64,000 bases of DNA from Paracoccaceae bacterium (GCA_027013095.1 JALUYI010000010.1:26808-90807); one strand, 5' to 3'; counted from the stretch's first letter, positions 33,254 to 43,129 are shown. Numbers and translations are program-made. The notes: a model not told the origin generated them from the sequence alone.

Positions 33254-34459
33254 ATGACCCGTGATGTCGTTATCGTCTCTTCTGCCCGCACCCCGATTGG
33301 CAAGGCTTATCGTGGCGCCTTCAACGACACCCAGGCGCAAACGCTGGCCGGGCACGCGATTGAACAGGCCGTTCTGCGGGCCGGCGTTGCCCCGGAGGAA
33401 ATCGGCGATGTTCTGGTCGGTGCCGCGCTGCAGCAGGGCTCGACCGGTAGCAATATCGCGCGTCAGGCAGCGTTGCGGGCTGGCCTGCCCAGCTCGGTTC
33501 CGGCGATGTCCGTTGACCGGCAATGCTCATCCGGATTGATGACCATTGCGATGGCCGCCGGACGGATTCGGGCCGGTGAAATCGACATTGCTGTGGCAGG
33601 CGGGGTTGAATCCTGCTCGCTGGTGCAAAATGACAAGATGAACACCTACCGCGCAAGGGACCCTTGGCTGGTCGAGCATATTCCGGCAATCTACATGTCC
33701 ATGCTGGAAACCGCCGAGGTGGTGGCCGAGCGTTATGGCATCAGCCGCGAGGCGCAGGATGCCTATGCGGTTGAATCCCACCGCCGTTGTGCGCTGGCCC
33801 AAGAGAGCGGCTGGTTGGATGCCGAGATTGCCCCGCTTGCCAGCATCAAGAAGGTGCAGAACCGCGAGACCGGCGAAATCACCGATCAGGCTGTGACCCT
33901 GACCCTTGACGAAGGGCTGCGCAAAGGGACGACACTGGAGGGCCTGGCCGCATTAAAGCCGGTGTTCGCGGATGGAATCGAGATCAAGACTGGGAAATAC
34001 ATCACCGCGGGCAATGCTTCGCAACTGTCGGACGGTGCGGCCGCGCTGGTTCTGATGGACGGCGACACGGCGGCAAAACGGGGGCTGAGTCCACTCGGCC
34101 TCTATCGCGGTGTGGCCGTTGCGGGGTGCGACCCGGATGAAATGGGCATCGGCCCGGTCTTTGCGGTGCCAAAGCTGCTGGCGCAGCACGGCCTGACAGT
34201 TGACGACATCGACATGTGGGAGCTGAATGAGGCCTTTGCCTCGCAAACCCTTTATTGCCGCGACCGTCTGGGGATCGACCCGGCGCGCTTTAACGTGAAT
34301 GGCGGCGCCATCGCCATTGGCCATCCCTACGGCATGACGGGGGCGCGCTGTGCCGGTCATGTGCTGCATGAAGGCAGGCGGCGCAAAGGGCATTATGGCG
34401 TGGTGACAATGTGCATCGGCGGTGGCATGGGCGCAGCCGGGCTGTTCGAGATCATCTGA
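33254..34459 (+). CDS. Acetyl-CoA C-acyltransferase (thiolase II family)
   Basis: 401 residues. Catalyses thiolytic cleavage or condensation of acyl-CoA in beta-oxidation or ketone-body/PHB metabolism. Nucleophile Cys in [14 protein letters not shown] (about residue 90), then [10 protein letters not shown], the active-site His in [16 protein letters not shown] and the second Cys in [23 protein letters not shown] precedes ATG 33254. Stands alone between tesA and the sulfide:quinone reductase gene, so its pathway is not set by neighbours. The 160-bp gap upstream shows no clear regulatory structure. Confidence 0.93.
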   Translation: MTRDVVIVSSARTPIGKAYRGAFNDTQAQTLAGHAIEQAVLRAGVAPEEIGDVLVGAALQQGSTGSNIARQAALRAGLPSSVPAMSVDRQCSSGLMTIAMAAGRIRAGEIDIAVAGGVESCSLVQNDKMNTYRARDPWLVEHIPAIYMSMLETAEVVAERYGISREAQDAYAVESHRRCALAQESGWLDAEIAPLASIKKVQNRETGEITDQAVTLTLDEGLRKGTTLEGLAALKPVFADGIEIKTGKYITAGNASQLSDGAAALVLMDGDTAAKRGLSPLGLYRGVAVAGCDPDEMGIGPVFAVPKLLAQHGLTVDDIDMWELNEAFASQTLYCRDRLGIDPARFNVNGGAIAIGHPYGMTGARCAGHVLHEGRRRKGHYGVVTMCIGGGMGAAGLFEII

Positions 34460-34637
34460 GACGACTGCGACGACAAGACCACATCGCCCTGCCAACTCGT
34501 TGGAATATTGACGATTTAGTCCGGTTCAGGTTACCGGGTCGTCACCTTCTGCTCGGATGGTTTAATATATTCTAATATACGCATACTTGACCGACTGATC
34601 TCTGACAGATAACGTGAGCGGATATGTGGAGGAATCA

Positions 34638-35906
34638 ATGGCTGATATTGTAATTCTGGGCGCCGGGATCGGCGGCCTGCCCATGGCATATGACATGAAG
34701 GCAGCAAAACGCAAAGAGGACCGAATCACGGTCATCTCGAACAATCCCTATTTCCAGTTCACCCCGTCCAATCCCTGGGCCGGTGTCGGCTGGCGCAGCC
34801 GGGACGATGTGACCATCGATATCGCGCCGGTGCTGAAAAAACAGAAGATCGACTTTATCTGTGACGCCTGCGTCAAGGTGGTACCGGACGAGAACAAGCT
34901 GGTCTTGGAAAGCGGCCGCGAGGTCTCCTATGACTTTCTGATCATCGCCACCGGTCCCGAGCTGGCGTTTGACAAGATCGAAGGCCTTGGACCAGACGGC
35001 TACACGCAGTCTGTCTGTGCCATCGATCACGCGGTCGAGGCCAATCAGGCGTGGGAAGATTTCTGCAAGGATCCGGGGCCGATCGTTGTCGGTGCCGTGC
35101 AGGGGGCCTCGTGCTATGGCCCGGCTTATGAATACGCAATGATCATGGACACCGAGCTGAAGCGGCGCAAGATCCGCGACAAGGTACCGATGACTTTTGT
35201 CACCGCCGAACCTTATGTCGGTCATCTGGGCCTTGGCGGCGTGGGGGACACCAAAGGTATCCTCGAAAGCGAAATGCGCGATCGCCACATCAAGTGGATC
35301 ACCGATGCGCAGGTGGACAAGGTCGAGGACGGTCTGATGCATGTCAGCCAGATCGGCGATGATGGCGCAGTCGTCAAAAGTCATGAACTGCCGTTCAAAT
35401 ATTCCATGATGCTGCCCAGCTTTCGCGGCATTCCGGCCTTGCAGGGGCTCGACGGGCTGGTGAACCCCATGGGCTTTGTCATCGTGGACGAACACCAGCG
35501 CAATCCGAAATACCAGAACGTGTTCGGCGTCGGAGTCTGTATCGCCATCGCGCCTCTGGAAAAATGCAACGTGCCGGTCGGGGTGCCGAAAACCGGCTAT
35601 ATGATCGAAAGCATGGTCGCCGCCACAGCCGAAAATATCGGTCAGATGCTGCGCGGCCAAGAGCCCACGCATGAGGGCACATGGAACGCCTTCTGTCTGG
35701 CAGACTTTGGCAACAAGGGCGTCGCTTTTCTGGCGCAGCCGCAAAACCCGCCGCGCAACCTGAACTGGGCCGCCGAGGGAAAATGGGTTCACCTGGCCAA
35801 GATCGCGTTCGAGAAATACTTTATGCGCAAGATCCGCAAAGGTCAGTCCGAGCCGTATTTCGAAAAGGCCATCATGAACATGACCAAGGTCACTCGCCTG
35901 AAATAG
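34638..35906 (+). CDS. sqr: Sulfide:quinone oxidoreductase, type I
   Basis: Membrane-associated flavoprotein oxidising sulfide to polysulfide and reducing quinone. 422 residues from ATG 34638 (GGAGGAA before it). N-terminal FAD motif VILGAGIGGLPMAYDM; second motif PKTGYMIESMVAATAEN. All three catalytic cysteines are present at residues 127, 159 (GASCYGPAYEY) and 353 (WNAFCLADFGNKG), the same numbers reported for the Rhodobacter capsulatus enzyme as I recall. An amphipathic C-terminus (KIAFEKYFMRKIRKG) fits monotopic membrane binding. No other sulfur-oxidation gene is adjacent. An AT-rich stretch of repeated TAATATA/TATATTC lies at 34561-34582 upstream and may hold the promoter. Confidence 0.94.
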   Translation: MADIVILGAGIGGLPMAYDMKAAKRKEDRITVISNNPYFQFTPSNPWAGVGWRSRDDVTIDIAPVLKKQKIDFICDACVKVVPDENKLVLESGREVSYDFLIIATGPELAFDKIEGLGPDGYTQSVCAIDHAVEANQAWEDFCKDPGPIVVGAVQGASCYGPAYEYAMIMDTELKRRKIRDKVPMTFVTAEPYVGHLGLGGVGDTKGILESEMRDRHIKWITDAQVDKVEDGLMHVSQIGDDGAVVKSHELPFKYSMMLPSFRGIPALQGLDGLVNPMGFVIVDEHQRNPKYQNVFGVGVCIAIAPLEKCNVPVGVPKTGYMIESMVAATAENIGQMLRGQEPTHEGTWNAFCLADFGNKGVAFLAQPQNPPRNLNWAAEGKWVHLAKIAFEKYFMRKIRKGQSEPYFEKAIMNMTKVTRLK

Positions 35907-36096
35907 CGGCCAAAATCCCGCATTGGGAGCGGGTCAACCCGATCTGCTCTCCATGTGCGCTCGGGGTCGGGCCCCCGTTGCCTGACCGCGCCATCGGCAT
36001 CCGAGAGCGGTATCGGTGCCGCGCGGACAATCTCTTTTCTCCCGCCCCTTGCACCGCAACCTTTACCGGCCCCCTGTTTGCCCCCATATAGGGGGG

Positions 36097-36777
36097 ATGC
36101 TGCGTCTTAGCCCAATCCTGCTGGCCATTGCCTATGCCTTTGTCATGTACCATTTTTCGGCATGGCGGACGGCGCGTGAACTCAGCGCCAAATCCACCCC
36201 GCTCCGGGATCCGGCGCTGCTAACACTGGTTGCGCGAATGGCAAAAGCGCTGGATTTGCCGCAAATCAAGGTCAATATCTACGAGATCGCACCGGTCAAC
36301 GGCCTGGCGGCGCCGGACGGGCGTATTTTCATCACCCGTGGGTTTTTTGACAAATACCGCAAAGGAGAGGTCACAGCGCCTGAGCTGGCCAGCGTCATCG
36401 CACACGAGCTGGGCCATGTCGCCTTGGGCCACGGGCGGCGGCGGATGATCGATTTTTCCGGCCAAAACGCCATTCGCACCGCTCTGGGGATGATCCTCGG
36501 GCGGATATTTCCCGGTGTCGGACTGTATCTGGCCGGGCTTTTGACCAGTCTTCTCGCCGCCCGTCTGTCGCGGCAGGATGAGTATGAGGCCGATGCCTAC
36601 GCCAGCGCTCTTTTGGTCAAATCCGGGATCGGGCTGGAGGCGCAAAAATCGCTGTTCCGAAAACTGGACGCCTTGGGCGAGCAAGGCGGCCGACAAATGG
36701 CATGGCTGTTGAGCCACCCCAAAACCGCAGAGCGCATCGGCGCCATAAAAGCGCGCGAGGCGAAATGGCGCTTGTGA
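36097..36777 (+). CDS. M48-family zinc metalloprotease (HtpX/Oma1-like)
   Basis: 226 residues. Short N-terminal hydrophobic segment (LLAIAYAFVMYHF), then the zinc motif IAHELGHVALGHG at 101-113 (HExxH at 103-107) and the third-ligand region SRQDEYEADAYAS about 70 residues on. A glycine-rich hydrophobic stretch (ALGMILGRIFPGVGLYLAGLLTSL) probably associates with membrane. ATG 36097 follows a G-run; a longer frame upstream lacks a plausible signal. Likely a membrane-quality-control peptidase. Single gene with a strongly convergent PIN gene downstream. Confidence 0.88.
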   Translation: MLRLSPILLAIAYAFVMYHFSAWRTARELSAKSTPLRDPALLTLVARMAKALDLPQIKVNIYEIAPVNGLAAPDGRIFITRGFFDKYRKGEVTAPELASVIAHELGHVALGHGRRRMIDFSGQNAIRTALGMILGRIFPGVGLYLAGLLTSLLAARLSRQDEYEADAYASALLVKSGIGLEAQKSLFRKLDALGEQGGRQMAWLLSHPKTAERIGAIKAREAKWRL

Positions 36778-36856
36778 GACAGGCAGATGCGACGCCACTC
36801 CTGTAGGGCGCAGATTCATTAATCTCGGGCTGTCGGCAATACGGGTATCTCAAAAA

Positions 36857-36870
36857 TTTGTCGAAACGCC
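36857..36870 (-). repeat. Copy 2 of the 3'-end motif
   Basis: On the minus strand GGCGTTTCGACAAA, three bases after the stop codon of the PIN-protein gene. The flanking sequence (GGTATCT then TTTGTCGAAACGC on the plus strand, 36844-36869) resembles 55868-55894, showing the copies share more than the core. Confidence 0.5.
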
Positions 36871-36873
36871 TCA

Positions 36874-37416
36874 CTAGAGCGACATCGCCTTGCTCAAGCG
36901 CGGCAGGCGTGCCTTTTTCAGCAGGAGGCGCAAATCTTGCGGGCGCGCGGAAATTTCGCTGGCTCGCTGACGCACATTCTGGCAGACCTGCGTTAGAACA
37001 GCTCTGTGATCCTGCAGGAAATCGCATAAAAACCCGTCGGGATCGCGCCGCAGGATCCCGTATTTTGCCAGCACGCGGTGCGGAAAATCAGCCGCATTTG
37101 CGGTGACAAGAACCGTGGCCCGGCCGGTTATCGCAGCGGTCAAAACATGCGTGTCATCAGGATCGGGCAAAACAAGGCGCGCCTGAAGATCCGGCTTGGC
37201 CGGAACCTCGATTTCCGGCCAGCGCGATTTCAGAAGGGCAATTTCAGTTCGGGCAACAGCGGCCTGATCCGGCAGGTTGCACTCTACCGCGCGGGCCCAT
37301 TCTTCGAGAATTCGGGCGGAACAAAGCGGTGTGAACAAACCAGCCTCGGCCGCGCCCAACAGCAGCTCGCGCAGAACCGTGGGGTAAAGGACACAGGCAT
37401 CCAGCACCACCCGCAT
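36874..37416 (-). CDS. PIN-domain protein (RSP_2648-like family)
   Basis: 180 residues. PIN acidic residues are visible: Asp6 (VVLDACVLYP), Glu38/39 (RILEEWARA), Asp87/88 (LPDPDDTHVLTAA) and Asp110 (TANAADFP), so the Mg-dependent ribonuclease site appears intact. Longer than VapC toxins (about 130 residues) and with no antitoxin gene beside it. The start codon shares one base with the stop of the rRNA methyltransferase gene (TGATG), so the two are translationally coupled; Rhodobacter genomes keep the same pair. May be an RNA-processing nuclease rather than a toxin. Confidence 0.85.
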   Translation of the reverse strand: MRVVLDACVLYPTVLRELLLGAAEAGLFTPLCSARILEEWARAVECNLPDQAAVARTEIALLKSRWPEIEVPAKPDLQARLVLPDPDDTHVLTAAITGRATVLVTANAADFPHRVLAKYGILRRDPDGFLCDFLQDHRAVLTQVCQNVRQRASEISARPQDLRLLLKKARLPRLSKAMSL

Positions 37417-38615
37417 CAGGCCAGCCTAAAAAACAGCGCTTTCAGATAGCCACTTTCGGCCAGCTCGGGGTGCATTGGGTGATCCGGGCCAGCGAAGCCG
37501 GTGTGAACAAGGACCGCCCTGCGGTGCGCCTTACCAATGCCCCGGATCGACGCGGTGCGGAATTTTTCCAGATCCGCGGCATGGGAGCAAGAACAAAGAC
37601 ACAGATAGCCGCCGGGCGCGACCAGTGCCGCACCCATCCGCGCAACTCGCTCATAAGCGCGCAAGCCCGCCTCAAGCGCATGTTTGGACGGCGCAAAAGC
37701 CGGGGGGTCACAGACCACCAGATCAAAGCTCTGCCCGTCCTTGTGCAGATCCTCCATCACCGAAAACGCATCGCCCCGGCGTGTTGTGAAGCGTTCGGAA
37801 AACCCGGAGATTCGTGCGCTGTCCTCGGCCAGCGCCAGCGCCCCGGCCGAACTGTCCACCGCCAGCGCCTGTGAGGCCCCGGCCGCCAGCGCGGCCAGTG
37901 AAAACCCACCGACATGGGAAAATACGTCCAGAACCCGCGCCCCACGCGCCAGCTTGGCAGCAAAGGCCTGATTGTCGCGTTGATCGTAAAAGAGGCCGGT
38001 TTTCTGCCCGCCCAGAAGGTTGGCAAGATAGGTCGCGCCGTTCATCTGCACCGGAACTGGCGCATCCAGCGCGCCGGTGACCAGCGTGGTTTCTTCGTCC
38101 AGCCCTTCGAGCTTTCGCGCCCGTCCCGTTGCATTCTTGACGATCGTCGTCACCCCCGTCACCTGCATCAGTGCGGCACAAAGATCGTCAAACAGCACCT
38201 CGGCCCATGCCGCGTTCGGCTGAATCACGGCGACATCGCCGAACCTGTCAATAATGACACCGGGCAGGCCGTCCGCTTCAGCGTGAACCAAACGCGCATT
38301 GGTATCGGGATAGAGACGCGCCCGCAATGACGCGGCGAATTCAAGCCGACGCACCAGCCATGCCCGCCCGATCTCGGCGGTGGGATCGCGATCCAGCATT
38401 CGGCAGGCGATCCGTGATTCGGCGTTGAAACCGGCAACGCCCAAGGCCTCGCCATCATTGGCAATAACATCGACAACGGTGCCCGCAGCAATCCTGCGGC
38501 TGCGCCGGTCGAGGACCACCTCGTCGGCAAACAGCCACGGAAAGCCGAACCGCACCCGCTGGGGCGATTTGTTGGCGCGCATCTTGATTACAGGTCTGGA
38601 GGAAGGGTGCGTCAT
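37416..38615 (-). CDS. RlmI-like class I SAM-dependent rRNA methyltransferase
   Basis: 399 residues. N-terminal PUA domain (~1-75: VRFGFPWLFADEVV, GTVVDVIANDGEALGVAGF), a middle EEHEE-type subdomain (GLPGVIIDRFGDVAVIQ), and a C-terminal Rossmann methyltransferase with KTGLFYDQRDNQAFAAK, VLDVFSHVGGFSLAALAAGA, and the catalytic DLVVCDPPAFAPSK plus LCSCSHAA motif. E. coli RlmI makes m5C1962 in 23S rRNA; this member is of that architecture. Followed without gap by the PIN gene and preceded by a lipoprotein gene 41 bp upstream. Confidence 0.92.
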   Translation of the reverse strand: MTHPSSRPVIKMRANKSPQRVRFGFPWLFADEVVLDRRSRRIAAGTVVDVIANDGEALGVAGFNAESRIACRMLDRDPTAEIGRAWLVRRLEFAASLRARLYPDTNARLVHAEADGLPGVIIDRFGDVAVIQPNAAWAEVLFDDLCAALMQVTGVTTIVKNATGRARKLEGLDEETTLVTGALDAPVPVQMNGATYLANLLGGQKTGLFYDQRDNQAFAAKLARGARVLDVFSHVGGFSLAALAAGASQALAVDSSAGALALAEDSARISGFSERFTTRRGDAFSVMEDLHKDGQSFDLVVCDPPAFAPSKHALEAGLRAYERVARMGAALVAPGGYLCLCSCSHAADLEKFRTASIRGIGKAHRRAVLVHTGFAGPDHPMHPELAESGYLKALFFRLA

Positions 38616-38656
38616 CCCTTCCTCCTAGACTGTTCCCCCCGACACAGGAAGCCCCT

Positions 38657-39328
38657 TTATGCGTTCAGTCGCTTGCGCATCACGCGGGTGATCTCGCGCT
38701 CGATACGGAGTTTCTGTGTCAGCCCCCGCATTTCGGCATTGATGGCCTTTTGCCCGCCATATGCCGGCAGTTCGATGTCGATCGGAAATGGTTGGATCAC
38801 GTCCGCGCCACTGGCCGCGTCACGCACGTGCACAGTGAATTTGACGGTGTGCCAACCGCCGATCGTTGCCCGTGCCTTCTGGCTGAGCGCGTGGAATTTC
38901 TTTAGATCGATGTCGATATAAACCGGCTCGGGGCCGTGCAAAGACAGGGCAGCCTGTGAGACTGCAAGATCGATAATCTCGCGCACCTGTGCCCGCCGGT
39001 CGCCATAGGGATCGCCCCGCCAGACGATATCCGCCGCCGGCATTAATGAGTTCGCTTCGGACACTTTCAGCGTCTGTGGAACGTTTACCCGGACATCCTG
39101 AACGGTCCAGTGTACACTGCGGGTGCTTTTCCGGCTGCGCACGACGCTGGCCGAAACGTTGGTCACCTTGGTCAGGCGCGCTGAGCCCAGCGGCGCCTTG
39201 GCCGCAACCGCCTGCGTATCACCGGGCAGAACCTCAAACGGCGCCTTCTCCATATTCGAGACGGCGCCACACCCTGCCAGCAACGCCAAGGAAACCAAAA
39301 GCGGCCCTGCAGTTGAAAATTTCGTCAT
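38657..39328 (-). CDS. Lipoprotein of unknown function (DUF6778-like)
   Basis: 223 residues. N-terminal lipobox SLALLAGCGAVS gives Cys20 as the lipidated residue, so it sits in the outer or inner membrane facing the periplasm. The rest has no catalytic motif: an all-beta middle (VHWTVQDVRVNVP, VYIDIDLKKFHALSQ, WHTVKFTVHVRD) and a basic helical tail. Rhodobacterales genomes carry similar lipoproteins of unknown role. Same strand as the methyltransferase but separated by 41 bp and so perhaps in its operon. Confidence 0.75.
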   Translation of the reverse strand: MTKFSTAGPLLVSLALLAGCGAVSNMEKAPFEVLPGDTQAVAAKAPLGSARLTKVTNVSASVVRSRKSTRSVHWTVQDVRVNVPQTLKVSEANSLMPAADIVWRGDPYGDRRAQVREIIDLAVSQAALSLHGPEPVYIDIDLKKFHALSQKARATIGGWHTVKFTVHVRDAASGADVIQPFPIDIELPAYGGQKAINAEMRGLTQKLRIEREITRVMRKRLNA

Positions 39329-39552
39329 TATCTTGTCCCCGCCAGATCGTCCATGTCCGCAACCCGCGTCCCGAACAGGGTTGGGTTTGCCGCATAAATC
39401 GGGCGGAAATGCGTCAAATGCGGAGCATTTCCATGTTATTTTATGAATATTGAAACAATAAGAGTGCGTCTGGGATCAGGTTCCGTGACCCACGGCCCAT
39501 CAAGATCGGAGCCCGACACAGCGCCTTGATCCAGTCAATAAAACCGGAAATT

Positions 39553-40122
39553 TCAACCCGTGAGCCGGGGCAAGGTTCCCTCGGTTGCCGCATTGCACAG
39601 CCAGTCATACACGAACGACCCCACCGAGCGGAAACAAACCAGCGTCAGGTGTTCCTCGTCCGACAGCCAGAACGCCGCCGCCACCTGCCCCAGCCGCGTA
39701 CGGCGGATCTCGCCCACCGGCAGGCCCTGTGGCGACATGTCAACCGGCGCACCTTTGGCGATGACCTCGCGCACACCCGTCCCCTGCAAGGCAAAGGTCG
39801 CCCGGGCGTCCGATACGTTGACGGCCAGAAAATACTGCCCCTGAAGGGCGCGCTCGATCTTGGTCACAGTGGAATCTGCCAAATCGTAATCGACAAAGAT
39901 CAATAGCTCATCAGGAGACATCCACGCAACCGCGCCCCGCTTGCCTTTCTTGATCCGGCGGGGTTTTGGCAGGCCCATGCCGGTCGCCGCCTTGACCGCG
40001 GCCGACAGTTTTTCATCTGCCAGATCGCCGCGCAGAGTGATCATTCCACAGAGGCCTGCATCCAAGACCTGAACCGCCCCGGAAAACGACGCCCCGTTGC
40101 ACACTGAAACCGCATCAGACAT
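39553..40122 (-). CDS. soxG: Sarcosine oxidase gamma subunit
   Basis: 189 residues from ATG 40122, the last gene of the sox operon, overlapping soxA by 8 bases. SoxG-family features: LRGDLADEKLSAAVKAATG, RGAVAWMSPDELLIFVDY and ARATFALQGTGVREVIAKGAPVDMSP, followed by RRTRLGQVAAAFWLS and LVCFRSVGSFVYDWL. The gamma subunit resembles half of a GcvT-like fold and holds the alpha-beta heterotetramer together near the folate site. A longer in-frame start lies inside soxA and is unlikely. Confidence 0.93.
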   Translation of the reverse strand: MSDAVSVCNGASFSGAVQVLDAGLCGMITLRGDLADEKLSAAVKAATGMGLPKPRRIKKGKRGAVAWMSPDELLIFVDYDLADSTVTKIERALQGQYFLAVNVSDARATFALQGTGVREVIAKGAPVDMSPQGLPVGEIRRTRLGQVAAAFWLSDEEHLTLVCFRSVGSFVYDWLCNAATEGTLPRLTG

Positions 40123-43100
40123 TCTGGCGCTCCCCCTCCTTGTCCAGAAACACCGGATCCACAACCTGCGCCCGGATGACCACGCCATCGGCCACGGGGA
40201 ACCTGAGGGTCTCGCCCATACGGCGCGAGCCCCCCTTGATCAGGGCCATAGCTATCGAGTGACCGAGGGTCGGTGAATAATAGCTCGAGGTCACATGCCC
40301 GATGATGTTCTCCATGCCGTTTGCGCGTTTTGGCCCCTCAACCGCATGGGCCGCGTCGGGCAGGACCACCTGCGGATCCTCGGTCAGCAAGCCGACCAGT
40401 TGCTTGCGGTTCGGGTCAACCATATGCGGTCGCTGCTGCGCGCGTTTGCCCAGAAAATCATCCTTTTTGCGCGATATGGCCCAACCCAGATTCAGGTCCT
40501 GCGGAATGACGGTGCCATCGGTCTCGTCGCCAATCATGATGAACCCTTTTTCGGCCCGCATCACATGTAGGGCTTCGGTGCCGTAGGGCTGCATGCCAAA
40601 ATCGCCGCCGGCAGCCAGCGCCTTGTTCCAGAACGCCTGCCCAAGAGCCGCGGGAACGGCAATTTCATAGGACAGCTCGCCGGAAAACGAGATCCGGTAG
40701 ACGCGTGCCCGAATGCCCGCGATCTGACCCTCCTGAAACGCCATGAAGGGCAGCGCCTCGCGGCTGACATCCATGCCGCCCAGCGCCTCGAGAACCGAGC
40801 GGGCCTTGGGGCCGACAATGCCGATCTGGGCGAATTGCTCGGTCACATTGGCGGTATAGACCTGCCAGTCCCACCACTCGGTCTGCAGCCACTCCTCCAT
40901 CCAGGCGTGAATCCGGTCCGAGCCGCCCGAGGTCGTGTGGCACAAAAACGTATCATCGGACAGGCGCACGACCACACCGTCATCGATCAAAAAGCCGTTC
41001 TCGTTGCACATCAACCCATAGCGGCAGCGACCCACCTTCAGGCTGCTCATCATGTTGGTGTAGAGCATGTCCAGAAAACGCCCGGCATCCGGCCCCTTGA
41101 CGATGATTTTGCCAAGGGTGCTGGCATCAAGCAATCCGACGTTCTGGCGGGTGTTCAGAATTTCGCGCGTAACCGCCTCTTTGACGGTTTCGCCAGATCG
41201 TCTCAGGCAATAGGGGCGGCGCCAATCAGCAACCGGCTCCCAATGGGCGCCGTTGGCATCCAGCCAGTCATGGATCGGCGATTTTCGCAGTGGCTTGAAC
41301 AGGGGGCCACGGGCCTCGCCGGCGATGGCGCCAAAGCTGATGGGATGATAGGGTGGCCTGAAGGTCGTCGTGCCGACCTGTGGAATATCCCGCGACAGGC
41401 TGTCGGCCAGAACCGCAAGGCCGTTGATGTTGCTCAGCTTGCCCTGGTCCGAGGCCATGCCAAGGGTCGTATAGCGCTTGGTATGCTCGACGCTTTCATA
41501 GCCTTCCTGCGCCGCCAGACGTACATCCGAGACCTTGACGTCATTCTGAAAATCAAGCCAGGTCTTCATCCGCAGCTTTGGCCCGGCGTTTGCGGGCATG
41601 GACCAGACCGGCAGGATAGGCATTTCAGGCATAGAGCGCGCAGTTGCCCGCTTGGCAGGGTCGGCCTTGGCCCCCAGTGCCCGAACGGCGGCGGCGGCGG
41701 CCTCTGCGGCGTCTTCCATAACTGCCTCGGCCGCAAGATGCCCGTTGGCGGTGCCCGCAGCAATTACAAAGCCCGCGCCATTCGCCCCTCGCGGCGGGCG
41801 TGCCGGATCGGGGCGGAACATCGCCTGATCGGCATCCCAGCGCAGCTTGCCGCCGCAGTGGGACCACAAATGCACCACCGGCGACCATCCGCCGGACATG
41901 GCGACCGCATCGCAGGGAATTTCATCGAGGATCGCGCCACTGCCGGCCTGATTGCATAACGTCACCGAGGTGACACGTTTGCCGCCGTGAACCGTGCCGA
42001 TGGCGCATCCGGTTTCGACCCGCAAGCCCAGTGCGCGGGCCTTTTGCGGCAGTGCGCCGGTTGCTTCAGGGCGGGCATCAATGATCGCCGGCACGGTCAG
42101 CCCTGCCTCGTGCAGGGCAATCGCGCTCAGATAGGCGTTGTCGTTATTGGTGACGACGAGTGTCAACTCTCCGGGGCTGACTCCGTAATTTTCCAGATAA
42201 TCGCGCACCGCTCCGGCCAGCATGACGCCGGGAATATCGTTGCCGGCAAAGGACAAGGGGCGTTCGATTGCGCCGGTTGCAGTGATGATCCGGCGCGCCC
42301 GTATCCGCCACAGGCGGTGGCGCGGGCCGGGTATTTTCGGGTCGTGATCGCTGAGCCGCTCATATCCCAACGCATAGCCGTGATCATAGACCCCTGCCCC
42401 CATCATCCGGCTGCGGAGTATGACATTCGGCATGGCGCGCAATCTGGCAAGGGCCTTTTCAACCCAGTCCGCCGCCCCGATGCCGTTGATTTGAACCCCG
42501 TCCACCATTGCGCGCCCGCCCCAGTCAGGGGTCTGTTCGATCAGCAGAACCCTGAGCCCGGATTTTCCGGCAATCTCTGCGGCCTGCAGCCCGGCAATCC
42601 CGCCGCCAACGATCAGGATATCGGTGGTGTGATAGAAATATTCGTAAGTGTCCTTGTCCTTTTCCTGTGGCACCCTGCCAAGGCCCGCCGCACCGCGCAC
42701 GATCGGCTCGAACAGATGTTCCCACGCGGCCCGGGGAAACATGAACGTCTTGTAATAAAACCCGGCAGGGAAAAACCGCGCCATCGCCTTGTTGACCGCC
42801 CCGAGGTCGAATTCGAGGCTGGGCCAGTGGTTCTGGCTTTCGGCGATCAGGCCGTCAAACAGCTCGGTCGTGGTCGCCCGCTGGTTCGGTTCAAACCCCG
42901 CGCCCTTGCCCAGACCAACCAGAGCATTGGGCTCTTCCGGGCCGGCGGCAACGATGCCCCGAGGCCGGTGGTATTTGAAACTACGGCCCACCAGCGTCTG
43001 CCCATTGGCCAGAAGGGCCGAGGCCAGCGTATCCCCCTGATAGCCATGCAGGTGCCTGCCGTTGAAGGTAAATTGAAGCGGTTTTCTCCGGTCGATGAGG

Positions 43101-43129
43101 CGACCATGGCGGGCAAGACGGGCGCTCAT
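40115..43129 (-). CDS. soxA: Sarcosine oxidase alpha subunit
   Basis: 1004 residues, as for heterotetrameric sarcosine oxidase. Oxidatively demethylates sarcosine with beta; this subunit binds NAD+ and tetrahydrofolate. N-terminal ferredoxin-like part (FTFNGRHLHGYQGDTLASALLANG is the region, cited as GYQGDTLASALLANG), dinucleotide motif DILIVGGGIAGLQAAEIAG, and a C-terminal aminomethyltransferase-like domain (~620-1000; GLMCNENGFLIDDGVVVR, FSGELSYEIAVPA). Overlaps soxD by four bases and soxG by eight. No folate-metabolism gene (purU, folD) follows, unlike many sox operons. Confidence 0.96.
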   Translation of the reverse strand: MSARLARHGRLIDRRKPLQFTFNGRHLHGYQGDTLASALLANGQTLVGRSFKYHRPRGIVAAGPEEPNALVGLGKGAGFEPNQRATTTELFDGLIAESQNHWPSLEFDLGAVNKAMARFFPAGFYYKTFMFPRAAWEHLFEPIVRGAAGLGRVPQEKDKDTYEYFYHTTDILIVGGGIAGLQAAEIAGKSGLRVLLIEQTPDWGGRAMVDGVQINGIGAADWVEKALARLRAMPNVILRSRMMGAGVYDHGYALGYERLSDHDPKIPGPRHRLWRIRARRIITATGAIERPLSFAGNDIPGVMLAGAVRDYLENYGVSPGELTLVVTNNDNAYLSAIALHEAGLTVPAIIDARPEATGALPQKARALGLRVETGCAIGTVHGGKRVTSVTLCNQAGSGAILDEIPCDAVAMSGGWSPVVHLWSHCGGKLRWDADQAMFRPDPARPPRGANGAGFVIAAGTANGHLAAEAVMEDAAEAAAAAVRALGAKADPAKRATARSMPEMPILPVWSMPANAGPKLRMKTWLDFQNDVKVSDVRLAAQEGYESVEHTKRYTTLGMASDQGKLSNINGLAVLADSLSRDIPQVGTTTFRPPYHPISFGAIAGEARGPLFKPLRKSPIHDWLDANGAHWEPVADWRRPYCLRRSGETVKEAVTREILNTRQNVGLLDASTLGKIIVKGPDAGRFLDMLYTNMMSSLKVGRCRYGLMCNENGFLIDDGVVVRLSDDTFLCHTTSGGSDRIHAWMEEWLQTEWWDWQVYTANVTEQFAQIGIVGPKARSVLEALGGMDVSREALPFMAFQEGQIAGIRARVYRISFSGELSYEIAVPAALGQAFWNKALAAGGDFGMQPYGTEALHVMRAEKGFIMIGDETDGTVIPQDLNLGWAISRKKDDFLGKRAQQRPHMVDPNRKQLVGLLTEDPQVVLPDAAHAVEGPKRANGMENIIGHVTSSYYSPTLGHSIAMALIKGGSRRMGETLRFPVADGVVIRAQVVDPVFLDKEGERQNV

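Noticed and set aside
34635..35792. Minus-strand open frame of 385 codons opposite the sulfide:quinone reductase gene
   Set aside because: No family motif; the reductase has all its catalytic cysteines on the other strand.
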